Source: Phoronis australis (taxonomy: Eukaryota > Phoronida > Phoronidae). From it: DNA of 64,000 bases. Where the stretch lies: contig NMRA01000136.1 in assembly GCA_002633005.1 (NCBI GenBank), positions 299,657 through 363,656 of the forward strand, read 5' to 3'. The position numbers and the translations under genes were made by a program. The notes under the pieces were generated by a model that saw only the letters and a list, made by a program, of their open reading frames with translations, ran no database searches and was not told the origin of the DNA. Below, in pieces: positions 34,133 to 46,539 of the stretch (its first letter is position 1; every line of letters begins with the position of its first letter).

Positions 34133-35000
34133 TGTATTTTGATGCGCCCACATATTTATGTGTGGACGCATTATGCTGTCATCTCTGCCCGTCAGGCTTC
34201 CGGCCTCTGCTGCTCTATCACCAAAGCCCTTTGACATATGTTCATGAAATTTTGCACGTGTTCCTTTCAGGGTTAAGCACATTTGTATTACGGGACCTGA
34301 ACAGAAGTACGAATTTTAAAATTAGCGTGTAAGTGAATAACGACATATTTATCCAATCATTCGGTTTATTACTTTAAGCCATTCTCAAGGAAACAGTTCA
34401 CATACTTAAACAGGCGACACAGGTGGAGAACAGACTTACACACTTCCTTTCTTGGATCGAACGGCATGAGCAACTTTCTACCAGTGTGCCCCCTAGTGGC
34501 AATTTTAGTTTTTTGCGAGATGACGCATAATCCTCCCGTTTTTGGATGGATTCGAGGTATTTTGTGCCACCTAGTAGCCATTTTTACTGTTTTCGAGGAT
34601 GATTGGGAAAATTGGCATGTATGCTCTTACTGCGACGAGGACGGCTGACAATGATTTTCCGACAACTTTGATTACTGTGGTGCCTCGGAGGGGCAGTTTT
34701 GTTTTTTTTTTTGCGCCCATGGCTGTATCTCCTAAACCCTCTGCAGGCTCTTTACTTAATTTAGCAAGTGTATTTATATGAAGTTGAGAATGAATGATGA
34801 CTACTTTCGAACAAATCTGACTACTCACTGATGTGGCCCCCTAGTGGCAATTTTAGTTTCTAACATTTACTTCTGTATCTTCAAATGTCCACAATGAATT
34901 TTCATAAAATTTGAAATATAGTTGTCTATTGGTGAGATGACGCTATCTTCCCGTTTTTGAATGGATTCACAGTATTTTGCACCACCTAGTGGCCATTTTT
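34133..35000 (+). repeat. CTAGTGG-box repeat, cluster 1
   Basis: The cluster begins with the inverted pair ATGCGCCCACATATTT and TGTGGACGCATTATG (about 34142-34174), then CTGTCATCTCTGCCCGTC, and contains GTGCCCCCTAGTGG at 34486-34499 plus weaker boxes at 34567-34580, 34834-34848 and 34979-34993. Boxes alternate between GTGCCCCCTAGTGGCAATTT and GCACCACCTAGTGGCCATTT forms. The first type matches the degenerate CTCF core CCASYAGRKGGCRS on the minus strand. Confidence 0.75.
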
Positions 35001-36578
35001 GCTGTCTTTGAGTTTTTTTGTCGTCCATCCCTCTATCAACCATATCATTCTAACGATAAACTTGGCGTGCACTCCTCTCAAGCAGACCACTTTTGAACCT
35101 CTATCTCATTAGGATTATTCTCTGTCGTCAGCAACACTCAGGGATATTCTTAGACCGCACCTTTGTGCCATTAGCGCATAAAAAATCAAAAAGCACTAGT
35201 GCATTTCAGCAGTGCACCTTCCAGGCCCATCTTTTAAAACTCAACACTTTTCCAAAAATGCATAATTCTAGTCAACCTACAGCCATTGTTTTCTTATTCC
35301 GCCTCAGCTGAACAGTCGATTTGAAGTCTTTTTCAGATTGCCTTTTTGTATGGAATTTTTAAATATAAATGCAACTTTTACATGAACATGAACATGACTC
35401 TGTTCTTTTTGATTGCTCTTGGGGTGTCTGTTTCATTAGGCAGTGACTACTGTTTCTAGCTGGAGCAGGTCCAGCTAGAAGCAGTGGTCACTGTCTACTG
35501 TTTCACATGTTACCACTTTAATTACATTACACTAAGTCTGTTGGCACAATTTTTTGAAAAAAGGCTCACATTTGATTTTCAGGTGCACCCATAGGGCACA
35601 GGTTCAAACCTGGTCAGGAATATCCCTGAACACTGCCAAAAGAACAGCACTGACTAATACTTTTTAGTGCTTATTGATGAAAGCATAAAATAATATAGTC
35701 ATAACAAGCAGTGTAGTAAATAAACATCGCAAAATTTCCTTCTAAAAAAACAACGTGAAAATTCCCTTCTTGGTAAAGAACGCTGCAAGAATTCTTCTTT
35801 TAAAAGGTACAGGCACCTTTCTCCTGCAAGGGAGGTTGGAACTTAACAAAATGGTCCATTTCTGTACCAGAAGTCTTCAGGCATGCATGCCAAATTTCAA
35901 TTTTGATAAATAAGTACTTTGTGTGGTTAAGATTATCTAGTAGGTAAGTATAAGCTGAGGAAAACTTCCAAAAGTGATTATGTTTTTAAATGGATGGGGT
36001 TTCAATTTCTTCAGACCCTCTAAAAAGGTAGGTATCCGTATTTCTCAGGTATTGAGGGGCCTGATTGTCCTCAAAGGTCATTAAGCTATCTAAGATGCCT
36101 TGGTTAAATTTGTTGAGTAGCAGGGATCATCACTCACCAGTGGTCAAACTTTAAAAACTTGACATCTTAAGTTTCGCAATTTTGTTTGAAATTACTTTAG
36201 TCATTCCCACAGTTAACATTTACACATTTCATTAGATATTTAGTTATCTGCTGCTACTGATTTTTAGACACCACATCCTAATACATTTATCGTACTAAAC
36301 ATTTTAGATGTAGTTTATTAACATTAAAGTGGCCAAAATATGACAAAGTTTCTTTACATTCGAACAACAGATAATTGTCAAAATGGTCATCCATTTTCTT
36401 CAAAGCTCATTGGGTTGCTGAAAATGCCGTTTGAATCACCTCGCAAACTGTCAACTTTTTTTCCACTTATTTTTGTTGAAAATTTGAGAAAATTAATTTC
36501 ACTGTTATGTCGTATTGTGTTATAAGTTCAGGAAGTTTTGAAAATTGAATGACACTTTTGTTACAACCAATTTTACAG
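35001..36578. other. Upstream region of the PHYHIP-like coding exons
   Basis: Apart from the hairpin at 35434-35500 there is no recognised feature. A box-B-like GGTTCAAACC at about 35604-35613 lacks a partner box A. The first exon of the PHYHIP-like gene should lie here or further left but was not identified. Confidence 0.4.
35434..35500. repeat. Strong foldback hairpin upstream of the PHYHIP-like gene
   Basis: Bases 35439-35464 pair with 35470-35495 across a 5-base loop with only three mismatched or wobble positions, and flanking bases extend the stem to about 31 pairs. The folded length is near 67 nt, in the size range of a microRNA precursor, but it may equally be a small foldback transposon. 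No known microRNA seed is recognised. Confidence 0.5.
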
Positions 36579-36861
36579 GTAAGAATGGACCAGGTTACGA
36601 TCGAGTGTGATGTGATCTACCCAGGTGTTTCATGGGTGTGGTCATGGGATTCAACAACCCCACTCTACTACAAGATCCAGGTGATCGATTTTGACACCGA
36701 TGAGTGCCAAAATTTCACAATCTCTGGCCAAGAGACGAGCTTCTACATCACGTGTCACAGCAAGGGTCATTGCTATAGGTTCAATATAGCCGCCTATGGT
36801 CAGCCAGCATTTTATGATCAATCAGTATTAATGGATATGATAAGAGTTGACGTCAAGTCAG
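36579..36861 (+). CDS. PHYHIPL: PHYHIP-like exon, fibronectin-III-type N-terminal domain
   Basis: The acceptor AATTTTACAG precedes 36579 and the donor GTAATA follows 36861. The exon encodes VRMDQVTIECDV to IRVDVKSG, ending in phase 1. Translation may begin at the ATG at 36585, or the exon may join an upstream coding exon in frame. Confidence 0.82.
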
Positions 36862-39800
36862 GTAATAATGTAACAGTAAATGCGCTGGTTTTTATGCGCC
36901 GACATATTTATAAATATGTGGGCGCATTATGCCGTCATTCCTGTCTGTCTGGCATCCTCTGCTCTATCTCGAATTTGAAAACCTTTTGGTGTATGTTCAT
37001 GAAATTTTGAACATGAGTTTCTTTCATGGGACGACATGAGCAAATTTTGGACGGATCCGACTACCGGTGTGCCTTCCAGTGGCAATTTCAGTTTTTTACC
37101 TTTACCTCTATCCTCAAAAGTCCTTGACAGATTTTCATAAAATTTGGCAAATAGGTATCTATTAGTGAGGTGACGCTACTATCTCATTTCGGATGGATTT
37201 GAGGTATTTTGCACCACCTGGTGCCCTTTATTAAGTACTGTTTTTTTGCCATCTGTCCCTCTATCAACCAAACCAAGGATGATTGTGAAAACTAGCATAT
37301 ATGCTCCTACTGTGAAGAGGAAGGTACTCGGATTATTTTCCGATCTGGTGCATCCTAGTAGAGGTTTGTTTTCTTTTCATATCCGTGGTTGTATCTCCTA
37401 AACCCAAGTGTATTATATATTTATATGAAGTTGACACCAAACAACAATAACTTTTGAATGGATGCGATAAATGCCGTGCCCCCTAGTGGCAATTTCATTT
37501 TTTCGTTTTTCTGCTTCTTTGAAGTTTCTTGATGGATTTTTATGAAATTTGGAAAATAGTTTCTATTTAAGAAACAATGACACATTCCGGTTTTTGGATG
37601 GATTTGCCGTATTTTGCACTGTCTAATGGCCATTTTTAGTGTTTTCCAGACTGTTTTTCGTGTCTGCCCCTCTATCAACCAAACCACTCTGAGAATGATT
37701 TTGAAAATTGGCGTTTATGTTTTCTATTGTGAAGAGGATGGCTGAATGGATGACTTTCAGATGACTCGGACTACTGTGGCACCTCCTATTGGCAGTTTTT
37801 CATTTGTGTTTGTTGTATCTGCCAAACCCTCTACAGGTTTCTCATAAAATCTGGCTAGTGTATTTGTATGAAAGAAGGACATTTCGACTGATCCGAATAC
37901 ACCTGTGCCCCCCGGTGGCAATTTTATTTTTTTGTTGTTTTCTGCATCTTTGAAACTTCTTGACGGAGTTTTATGAAATTTTATAAACAGATTTCTATTA
38001 CAGAGATGATATCAGGTTCCCATTTTCAGATAGATTCTACGTGTAGCGGCCATTTTTATTATCATGAAATTTTGCAAATAGGTTTCCATCAAGGTGACAA
38101 CAACGCCTTCTCATTTTTGGGCATATTTGATGTATTCTGTGCCATTTAAAAATTTTGAGTGCGTTTTTGACGACCCTCTCCATCCATCTAACCGCTTGAA
38201 GAATCGTTATTAAAATTTGGAGATGTGTTCTTTAGGAGAAGACCAAGGTTCACATTGATTATCGGATGTATTCGACTACTCGGGCACCCCTGGTCACAAT
38301 TTTATTTCTTGCATTTGTGGCTGTCTCCTTTACCCTTTGCAAGATCTTTGTGATATTTAGCAGATGTGTTCCTATGAAGATGGCAATAGGAGACGGTGAA
38401 TTTCAGACCAATCCAACTGTAGATGTGCTCCCTAGTGGAATTTTTATTGTTTACGTTTACATCTGTAGGCTAACTTGATAATTTTTCATGAAATTTGGCA
38501 AACAAGTCCATTATAAAGACAACAGCACCTTTCCTTTTTGTGATGGATTCGATGTATTGTGCTTAATTATTTTTAGTCTGTTTTTGTTGCTTGCTTCTGT
38601 ATCTGCCAAATTGCGCAGAGGATCATTATGAAAATTGGCAGATGTGTTCCTACTGACAAGAGCATAAATGCGCCATAGTGACACTTTTTTGCATCTATGG
38701 CTATTTCTTAAGCCCCATGTAAGATTTTTTTGACATTTTGGAATTGTATTCTTTATGCGCCCACATATTTATATTTTCAAAGGTCCTAAACGTATTTTCA
38801 TAAAATTTGACATATAGGCATCTATTAGTGAGATAACGCTATCTTTATGTTTCGGATGTATTCGGCGCTGTTTGTGCCACTTAGTGGCCATTTTTATGCG
38901 CCCACATATTTGTATGTGGACGCATTATGCCGTCATCTCCGTCCGGCGTCAGCTGCTCTAGCTCCAAAACACCTTCACATATGTTCATAAAATTTTGCAC
39001 ATGTGTTCTTTCTATACATGGGACGGCATGAGTGAACTTTTGGATGGATCCGAATACCAGTGTGCCCCCTAGTGGCAGTTTTAGTTTTTTACGTTTACCT
39101 CTGTATCTTCAAAAGTCCTCAACGGATTTTCATAAAATTTGGTACCTATTAGTTAGGTGACGCTCACCCTCCTGTTTTTGGATGGATTTGACGTAGTTTG
39201 CGCCACCTAGTGGCCATTTTTATGCACCCTCATATTTATATGTGGACGCATTGTGCCGTCATCTCTGTCCGTCTGTCCGGCGTCTGCTGCTTCATCTCCA
39301 AAACGCCTGAAGTATGTTCATGAAATTTGGCACATGTGTTGCTTCCGTGGATGGGATGGCACAAGCAAACTTTTGGACGGATCCGACTACCGGTGTGCCC
39401 CCTAGTGGCAATTTTAGTGTTTTATGTTTACCTCTGTATCTTAGGTCCTCCACGGATTTTCATAAAATTTGGAATATAGGTGAGATGATGCAATCCTCCC
39501 TTTATCAGATGGAATATTTTGCACCATCTAGGGGCCATTTTTGCTGTTTTCGAGTCTGTTTTTGGCATCTACCCCTCTATCAACCTAACCATTCTAAGGA
39601 TGATTTTGAAAATTGGCGTATAGCGTGAAGAGTATGGTTGATAATGACAATTTCGACTACTGTGGTGCTTCCTAGTTTTGTTTTGTTTTGTACCCATAGC
39701 TGTATCTCCTAAATCCACTGAACAATCTTTATTAAATTTAGTAAGTGTATTTATCTGAAGCTAACAACAGACGACGATGACAACAGGCTGTGCCCCCTAG

Positions 39801-42800
39801 TGGCAATTTCATATTCTTCCATTGTGTCTCTGAAGTTCCTTGACAGATTTTATGACATTGGGTAAATAGCTTCCTATTGAAGATTTTAGCAATGGCATGT
39901 TCCAGTTTTCATATGGATTCGATGTTTTTGTGCCAGTTAAGTGGCCATTTTTATGATACAAATAATCAACCCTAGAAGTACACCATTTGGGGTGCATTCG
40001 TGGGCGCATTTCAATGCTCCCAACTGTTGCTCTTGTATTAACTTGACAACAGATGGACAGATTCGACTACCGCTGTGGTTCCTTGGCAGTTTGTTTTGTT
40101 TCACTGTACGATACATTAGTTTTGCCTTTGTGTCTTTTTGGTTGTTCTTTGACAGATTTTCATGATATTTGGCGGATAGTTTTGAGATGCAACACCTTCC
40201 CACTTAAATGGCAAATTTGTTTTTGCCTGTGCCTCAGTATCTGCCTAGTAGTCTGTAGTGAATGGATCTTCATGAAGTTTGTTTGGGACATGCTCGACTA
40301 CTGTCCCATACCTTAGTGGCAATTCATTGTTGCGCATGGCTCTACCAAATTCCTTGATGGATATTCACGGAAATTTGATGTATAAGTTTCTATCATGGAC
40401 ATGACAGCAATCACCTCATTTCAGACGAATTTCACTAATGATTCACTACCTGGTGGCCTATGTATTTTATATATTAAATCAAAGACCCCCAGAAGCACTC
40501 TTTGTGCTGCAGTCCTGTGTACATTTCAATACATTCTGTTGCTGATTGCACTTGTCAGTAAAATGCCAGAAGCAATTGAATTGTCTGTAGATTCATCGAC
40601 TTGTCAGTGGGAGTTCTTAAGTTCTGTGTTAGTCAGTTGTTATTATTTTGCTAAATACACCCGTGTGCTTTTCCAGAGTTCTCTGTTGACCAACTAAGAG
40701 CTCTGTGTGACCTGGCCATGAGGCATAACATCAACAAATGTCTGACAGCTTTCCCCATGCTGCCTATTGACTTCCTGTACAGAAACAAGCCCAGGGAATA
40801 CTTTGAGCGAGTAAGTTGGATTTTTTCTTCACCAGAGCTAGAGAGCTAGTGCAATGTAGTGCCAAGTTAGTAAGGTTAAATGGCATATCAAGTGTGCATC
40901 TAGACACACTAATAGTGAGTTCTTTTCTCGAGCATCTTAACAATATTGAATAATGTTGTTCAAATAAATACTGTCAAAATGGCTGTTCTTGAAGACTGAA
41001 CATGCTACGTGCTACTCTCAGATAGTTCCTATTCATGCTTAAGGTTCATTTATAAAGTATATGTGTTCATGATACTGCAAATTTCAACATTTGACAATTA
41101 AGACTCATTTGGTGTTCGTGATAACAACAAAATGTTTGGTGTGCTTAATTGTCATGTGATTTCAAAGGTCGCGTGAACTCTTGCATGACAGAGAAAACCT
41201 CAATTCCAACTTTCAATGCACTGCAGTTGTTTAAAATGATTCACTGTTGTATTTTCAAAAATATTATGTACAAACTACACCTTTTTAGTCTAATTTTATT
41301 ACTGGGAATTTCGGAAAATAAGACCACCCAAAAGTACATGGTTATATAGTGTATTTTTGAAAAGTTCCAAAAGTATGCCCGTAGCTGTATATCCTCAGTA
41401 ACTGCATGTTTTGCAAATTTGTGATTGTTCTAAAATATGTACGTAATGTAATGTACTTTGATGTAAATTTTTTTTCATTGTGACTAGACATAATTTGGGT
41501 TTGCGTTTTCACTCAAATGACGTATCATTTGACGAAGTATTGGATGATTTTATTGGTAACTAACTAATTGCAAAACGTGAAAATCTGCTTTAACACATTG
41601 TGGTTGCTGGCTGTAAAAGAAGTATAGAGGATTGGTTCATATTAGTGAAACTGAAATACAACTATGTGTATTAAAAAGGGTTAAAAAAAACTTTAAGAGT
41701 AAAAAGTTTGAAAACTGTACATAAATATTTGTTGTATACATCAATGGTTAATGTTCTACTCTGTCTCTTTGTTGATGATGTCTTCATTTGAGTTTTCCAT
41801 GTTGTCATTCTCACATACGTCAACACCAACTGACATAAGTTAATCAACTTGTTGCATTGAGTCAAACCGATTCTTCACTCAACAGTGCGTGTGTCGAATA
41901 CACACATTTACAGAAAGGCTGTCAAGTTTTACGTACTTTGAAAACAGTTTCGGGAGAATAATGAAACTTAATTGCCGAATCCGGTTCCAGCATTTTAAAG
42001 TATTACTATAATTACATAACATCTTTTTTGTTTTATTTACAGTTTATTATTTATTAAATAATTTATAAAAAATTTGTTAATCATTGTTATTATTATGTTT
42101 TTATCATCATTGTTAATAATTTCATTTTCATTGCTACCATTCACATTTTGACTTTTGTTGTGGTAAAAATTCTCCAGTTTGGATCAGTGAAAACTTAATC
42201 ATTTTACTGAAGGTCAAAGCTTGTACCAAATTTTAGAAATAGGCAATATTGAACGTCCCAAATCCAAGAATTATGATCAATGACAAATGATCATTCAGCT
42301 TGATGTTGGGACATTCTGTCAGTGGCTATTTTCAACAGTTTTATCAACTACTGAGTTTATTTTCAGACCCTGTTGATAAAGTGTCCAATGTTTGAAAAAT
42401 GCCAAAATTGCACTTGTTCCATACTTCAGATTCAAGAAAATTCAATTTTGCTTTGAATTTCAGTGTCCAAATTATTAGAGACTTCCCCAAACTAGAAAAT
42501 TTTTACCATAGTTTTTTATTATTACTCACTCCAGACAACCACTAAGTTTACGCTTCACAAGAAGAGATCTTTTTGTGGTCAACAAGCAGAATATTTATAA
42601 ACACTCCAAAAACTCAAAAATAGTATTTTTACGCTACATTGAATACGAGTGCCATCTTTATTCTTCAGGTGAAGCAAAATGACGGGATCGAGGAGAAATA
42701 CATGAAGGATGAGAATGGAGATGAGTGTAACAACATTAACAGTCAACTGGAGGGACTCTTCTTCAGCGCGTCTGTCAACCCGTACATTAATAGCCCCAGC

Positions 42801-43238
42801 TTTGGGAAGCCACTGACCTCCTCAGTGTTTGGAGACACCAGGTTGTTACTGCCCGTGGACTATTTTTTGGACGAAATCAGTAACCTGTTTTTCGCTGACT
42901 TTTACTGCATGGGCGTGACGGAAGCCACGATGCATTGGGTCACTTTAGTGCATACGCGTAAGGGTTCAGAAGCGGATCATTACTGTGCCAACAAGCTCCT
43001 TCGGCTGAATATGTGTGACAATCCCTTCCTGTGTTTCACTGATGGTCGGTTTTGGGTGACCACGGGCGTGTGGTTGGAGGTGCTGCATACAGAGGACGTG
43101 GACCACAATATGGTTGAATACCTGGGCGGCTACTTTGAGAAGACGAGCATGAGACAGAGCAACCGACATGGCGGAAAGTATAAGAATGCAGAATGTCCGG
43201 AGTGTAATATCATGATTGACCGGTTCTCCTGCTTCTGA
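36579..43238 (+). CDS. PHYHIPL: PHYHIP/PHYHIPL-family protein gene (three coding exons found)
   Basis: PHYHIP proteins bind phytanoyl-CoA 2-hydroxylase and other partners and are mostly neural in vertebrates. The exons 36579-36861, 40677-40810 and 42669-43238 join in phase 1 then phase 0 with no stop. From the ATG at 36585 they give 326 residues, against about 330 for human PHYHIP. The N-terminal exon is a fibronectin-III-like region (VTIECD...SWVWSW...YYKIQVIDFD). The middle exon carries the conserved FLYRNKPREYFERV. The long last exon has YMKDENG, GLFFSASVNPYINSP, ISNLFFADFYCMGV, ADHYCANKLLRLNMCDNPF and ECPECNIMID, each matching a PHYHIPL block. By alignment from memory, 6-15 N-terminal residues may come from an unseen upstream exon joined in phase 0 at 36579. 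I cannot tell whether it is orthologous to PHYHIP or PHYHIPL: an invertebrate gene should be pro-orthologous to both. Confidence 0.9.
36894..36927. repeat. 34-bp near-perfect palindrome at the start of repeat cluster 2
   Basis: The halves are ATGCGCCGACATATTTA and TAAATATGTGGGCGCAT, complementary at 16 of 17 positions with no loop. The same terminal motif, usually with a looser centre, opens other copies of this repeat (34142, 38893, 39221, 55155). It starts 32 bases past the splice donor of the PHYHIP-like exon. Confidence 0.75.
36928..40330 (+). repeat. CTAGTGG-box repeat, cluster 2 (several copies in a PHYHIP-like intron)
   Basis: At least four copies of the repeat lie head to tail, with 5' ends at 36894, 38754, 38893 and 39221. 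Exact GTGCCCCCTAGTGG boxes are at 37476-37489, 39062-39075, 39395-39408 and 39790-39803, and an exact GCGCCACCTAGTGG box is at 39200-39213. Many one- or two-base variants lie between, spaced about 110-150 bp. The 3' end phrase (CCCTAGAAGTACACCATTTG then CATTCGTGGGCGCATTTCAA) is at about 39970-40012. The cluster occupies most of the 3.8-kb intron between PHYHIP-like exons. Confidence 0.8.
40677..40810 (+). CDS. PHYHIPL: PHYHIP-like middle exon (134 nt)
   Basis: The acceptor GCTTTTCCAG precedes 40677 and the donor GTAAGT follows 40810. Joined in phase 1 it reads EFSVDQLRALCDLAMRHNIN, then PIDFLYRNKPREYFER, and ends in phase 0. It corresponds to the FxVFYRNHxKEYF block of vertebrate PHYHIPL. Confidence 0.88.
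42669..43238 (+). CDS. PHYHIPL: PHYHIP-like C-terminal exon (570 nt)
   Basis: The acceptor TATTCTTCAG precedes 42669. The exon encodes 189 residues and the stop TGA at 43236-43238. It contains the most conserved PHYHIP blocks (LFFADFYCM, the basic-free AxHYC segment, TEDVDHNMVEYLGGY) and ends at ECNIMIDRFSCF. No polyadenylation signal is obvious within 1 kb. Confidence 0.92.
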   Translation: MKQNDGIEEKYMKDENGDECNNINSQLEGLFFSASVNPYINSPSFGKPLTSSVFGDTRLLLPVDYFLDEISNLFFADFYCMGVTEATMHWVTLVHTRKGSEADHYCANKLLRLNMCDNPFLCFTDGRFWVTTGVWLEVLHTEDVDHNMVEYLGGYFEKTSMRQSNRHGGKYKNAECPECNIMIDRFSCF

Positions 43239-43424
43239 ACTGCTGTTAAGATTCGCAGCGTCAAACTGATCCACGTCATCACTTTGATAAATTTGAGATT
43301 ACGCAGAACTGGTGTGGTCTCGTGATTCCAGTTTTGTACAGTACAAAGTAGAAACTTATTTAGGTAGAGACGGATTATGTTATGGTCTCTAAGTATAGCA
43401 CATTTTAGGAAAGCAATATATATG

Positions 43425-44180
43425 TTTTGATGCCCCCACAAATACATGTGGAAGCATGTTTCAGTCATCGTCCATGGGCATCCGCCGCTGGTAATGCTCC
43501 AAAATCCCTTGTAGTATCTTCAGTGGAAGTGTACAGATTTGTTCCTATGTGGCTGACAACAACTGCCCTATGGCTCCAACTACTGCTGTGCCCCCTAGTT
43601 GCAATTTAGGTAATTTTATTTTCGAAGTTCCTTGTTATAATTTTTATGAAATTTGGTATCTCTGTGTTTATTAGGAAGACAATGATACGTTCCCATTTTT
43701 TGATGGATTCGCCATGTTCTGCCCCACCAAGTGGCTATTTTTATTGTCTATGAGTCTAGCTGTTGTATTCTTGCCTAGTAGATGTTGTTTGAGTTTTGAT
43801 TTTTGGAGAAATCAGACTGCTTTGGCTCAGAAGAGTGGGTCTGGCATTGGTTTTTGACCAGACCCAACTACTGTGTCGCCTCCTAATGGCAATTTTATGG
43901 TTTTTGCATCTGTAGCTTTATCTCTTGAACCCCTTGCAGTATTTTCGCGAGTGTTTTTCTTCGAATGTAAAAATGGATGACTGCTATCAGATCGTTCTGA
44001 CTACCGTTGTTCCCTCTGATATATATGTCTTGGACAAATTTGCATGAATTTTGGCAAATATGCTTCTTTTGTGAAGAGTTTGAGGCTTTCCCATTATTGA
44101 ACAGTTTGAGATATCCTGTTCCACCTTGTGGCCATTTTTTATAGTATTTAACGTCCCCAGAAGGATACCTTTCACAATAC
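43425..44180 (+). repeat. CTAGTGG-box repeat, cluster 3 (just 3' of the PHYHIP-like gene)
   Basis: An older, more diverged copy. It opens with GATGCCCCCACAAATACATGTGGAAGC and holds GTGCCCCCTAGTTG (one mismatch to the box) at about 43589-43602, and GCCCCACCAAGTGG near 43722. The characteristic 3' phrase (TCCCCAGAAGGATACC and CAGTCCTGGG) closes it near 44150-44190. It begins about 190 bases after the PHYHIP-like stop codon. Confidence 0.65.
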
Positions 44181-46539
44181 AGTCCTGGGTACAATTCAGT
44201 GACGTATGGCGCTCTCGTTTTAAATTAAGGGAGTTTTTTCTTAGTTTTGTGTTTAATAGACTACTTGATGTTTTTCAATTTTACTACCAGATGGCTTGAC
44301 ATTTATTTTCAAGCATTTTTCTCTAACGTTCATTTGCAAAAGGTAAATATACTGCGTGATGTTTGTGACCCAATACCTATTTTGTTGAAGTTAAAAAAGA
44401 AAATTCAAGCGTGACACTAGAGAAGTAATTTCTGTGTTGAAAAACAAGTATTAGTTGTTTTATTCACCAGTTGAAAATTCTAGTTTGTATAAACATGTGA
44501 TACCTGAGTGTGTTGGTGATTGCTTGGCTTATGTTTGTTTTAGACACTGTATGTAATAAGAGAATGATTGTGTAATATAGCAGAAATAGTTTTGGCCATG
44601 TATTTGAGAAGGAAAGTAAAACTGAGTTAGTTTTTATACTCTGTACAGTATTTTGTGAGTAGAGAATTGACACGATGGAAATTTTTGAGATTGTATAGGC
44701 CTGTTGAGAATGTTGGTTTGTGAAGTTGTGTGGATTTCACTATGTGACTAGATGCTTGGTTATGTAGTGCCCTGTATTTTATGTTGACGGATCTAGGATC
44801 ACATTGTAAGGGAATTCTGACCATAACTGTTGAAGGAAAACCTGCTGCTGGTGTTATTTTTTGTGGTCATGAAAATGTGCTCAACACTCACAGAGATGCA
44901 ATTTTTTGGCATTTGGGAAACTAGATATTTTGGTGCTATTTCAGTTACACCTGTGGCTAAAGATTGAGATTTAAGACTAGGTTTGATTCTTCTGTCGTCT
45001 GATTACAACTGATTTGAAATAAGTTGTTTAAAAGTTGTTCTAGTGTAGGTACTATTTTTATTTTAAGTCTTGGGAATAGTCTTTTATAGGGGTTCCGGAT
45101 CTTAAGAACTTGTTTGATGCCTGTTATTCAGGGAGAAAACTGGTTCTCAAAATGCAAGCACCCCTGCTAGTGGCTATTATCAAATCTTGTTCTGTATTGT
45201 TTGGGAAGCCACTATGAGCAAACGTTTGGAATTAATTTTGTGAGATTTGCATTAAACCTGCTGTAAACCCACATTCCGTCAAAGAAACAACTATTTGATT
45301 TAGGCATTGTTGCTACAAACATTCCTCAGAAAGATGTGATTTGTGAGCTTGGAAAGAACTGGCAATTCACTATCCGTAAAATAGGGCTGAGACATTAAAC
45401 TTGAAATAATTGTTCATAGTTATACGGAGATGTGTATGATTCCTTTATGTTTATTGTCTCTGTTTTATTTCTCTATTTCACATATCTTTTTGGTATTAAA
45501 ATTCTACTTACATTTGCCTGGTGATGGTCAAACTCCAGAGTTTATTCAATACTGCTGTATACCTGAAGCTGAGTACAGAGAATATCCCACCCAGACAGCC
45601 CACTTTGACTTATGCTGCATGTCGGTCTTTTTAGCTGGCTGAAAAGCGAAAATGAAATTTTTGCCTTTTACTCTCATAAAATCACATAACATTCCTTGCC
45701 TTGATTTTGTTTCGGCTACAGTTCGTTAGAGAAAACAAATTTTATTATGGTAATGAATGTCAGACTCATTTGTGAGAATAAAAGGTTCAAACCGATTTCA
45801 GTTTTTCAGCCAGCTAAACAGGGCAAAATGAGTTTTAGTAAACTTTGTCTTGAGCAATGGTAATAATAAACTGTCGTCTCTTTTCAAATCCAGAGATCAC
45901 CTTTAATTTGAGTATGGAACAAGTTTCTAGTAGTTTAAATGGATTTATTTTTTTAAGTAAGGCAGGTTTATAGCAGGCTTTGAGAGGCAGTCTGGATTGC
46001 TCTTTGTGAAAGAAGTCATGAAATACTAGAATAGAATACTAGAAAACTGATTCAACATTTTTCTCGAACTTTTTGTTAGAAATGTTGAAGGTTTGACTTA
46101 AAAAAATATGACTTAACTTGTCTTGGAATCTGTCCAGAAATTGATGATTCGCGTTTTGTATGATATGAAAAAAATTATTTTGTTAAAAAAATAAACCAAA
46201 CCCTCGTATTTGTTGTTTTCATGGGTTTCAACTGAGCAATTCGCGATAAGAGAACTTGATACATAGCTAGCGATCGGCAGAAATATGGCCACGGCAGGCG
46301 ATAATCCACATACATGGGATGCGTTGGGTAATTGATTTCCATGGTTTCTGGGTGTCAAACAGATGAATGTCTACATCCGTGTTTTTGTCAAAAACTATTG
46401 TCCGTCCAGTCGCAGATCGTACTACGGTAATTCTCCATTTAAAATATGGCCTTTTTTCAATGACTGGTTGCCTGTTCGCAAATAATCGGGACTAGTAAAT
46501 GTGGTTTTACGTCTACACGCTATCCAAACTTGAGACTAG
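44181..46539. other. Intergenic, 3' of the PHYHIP-like gene
   Basis: AT-rich with no recognised gene. The phrase GAGAAAACTGGTTCTCAAAA at about 45134-45153 matches one arm of the hairpin element at 49571-49666, so that element family is dispersed. AATAAA at 45777-45782 could be a polyadenylation signal but is 2.5 kb from the nearest stop codon. Confidence 0.45.

Noticed and set aside
35580-35635. tRNA-like box B (GGTTCAAACC)
   Set aside because: No box A or cloverleaf-forming arms at the right distance upstream.
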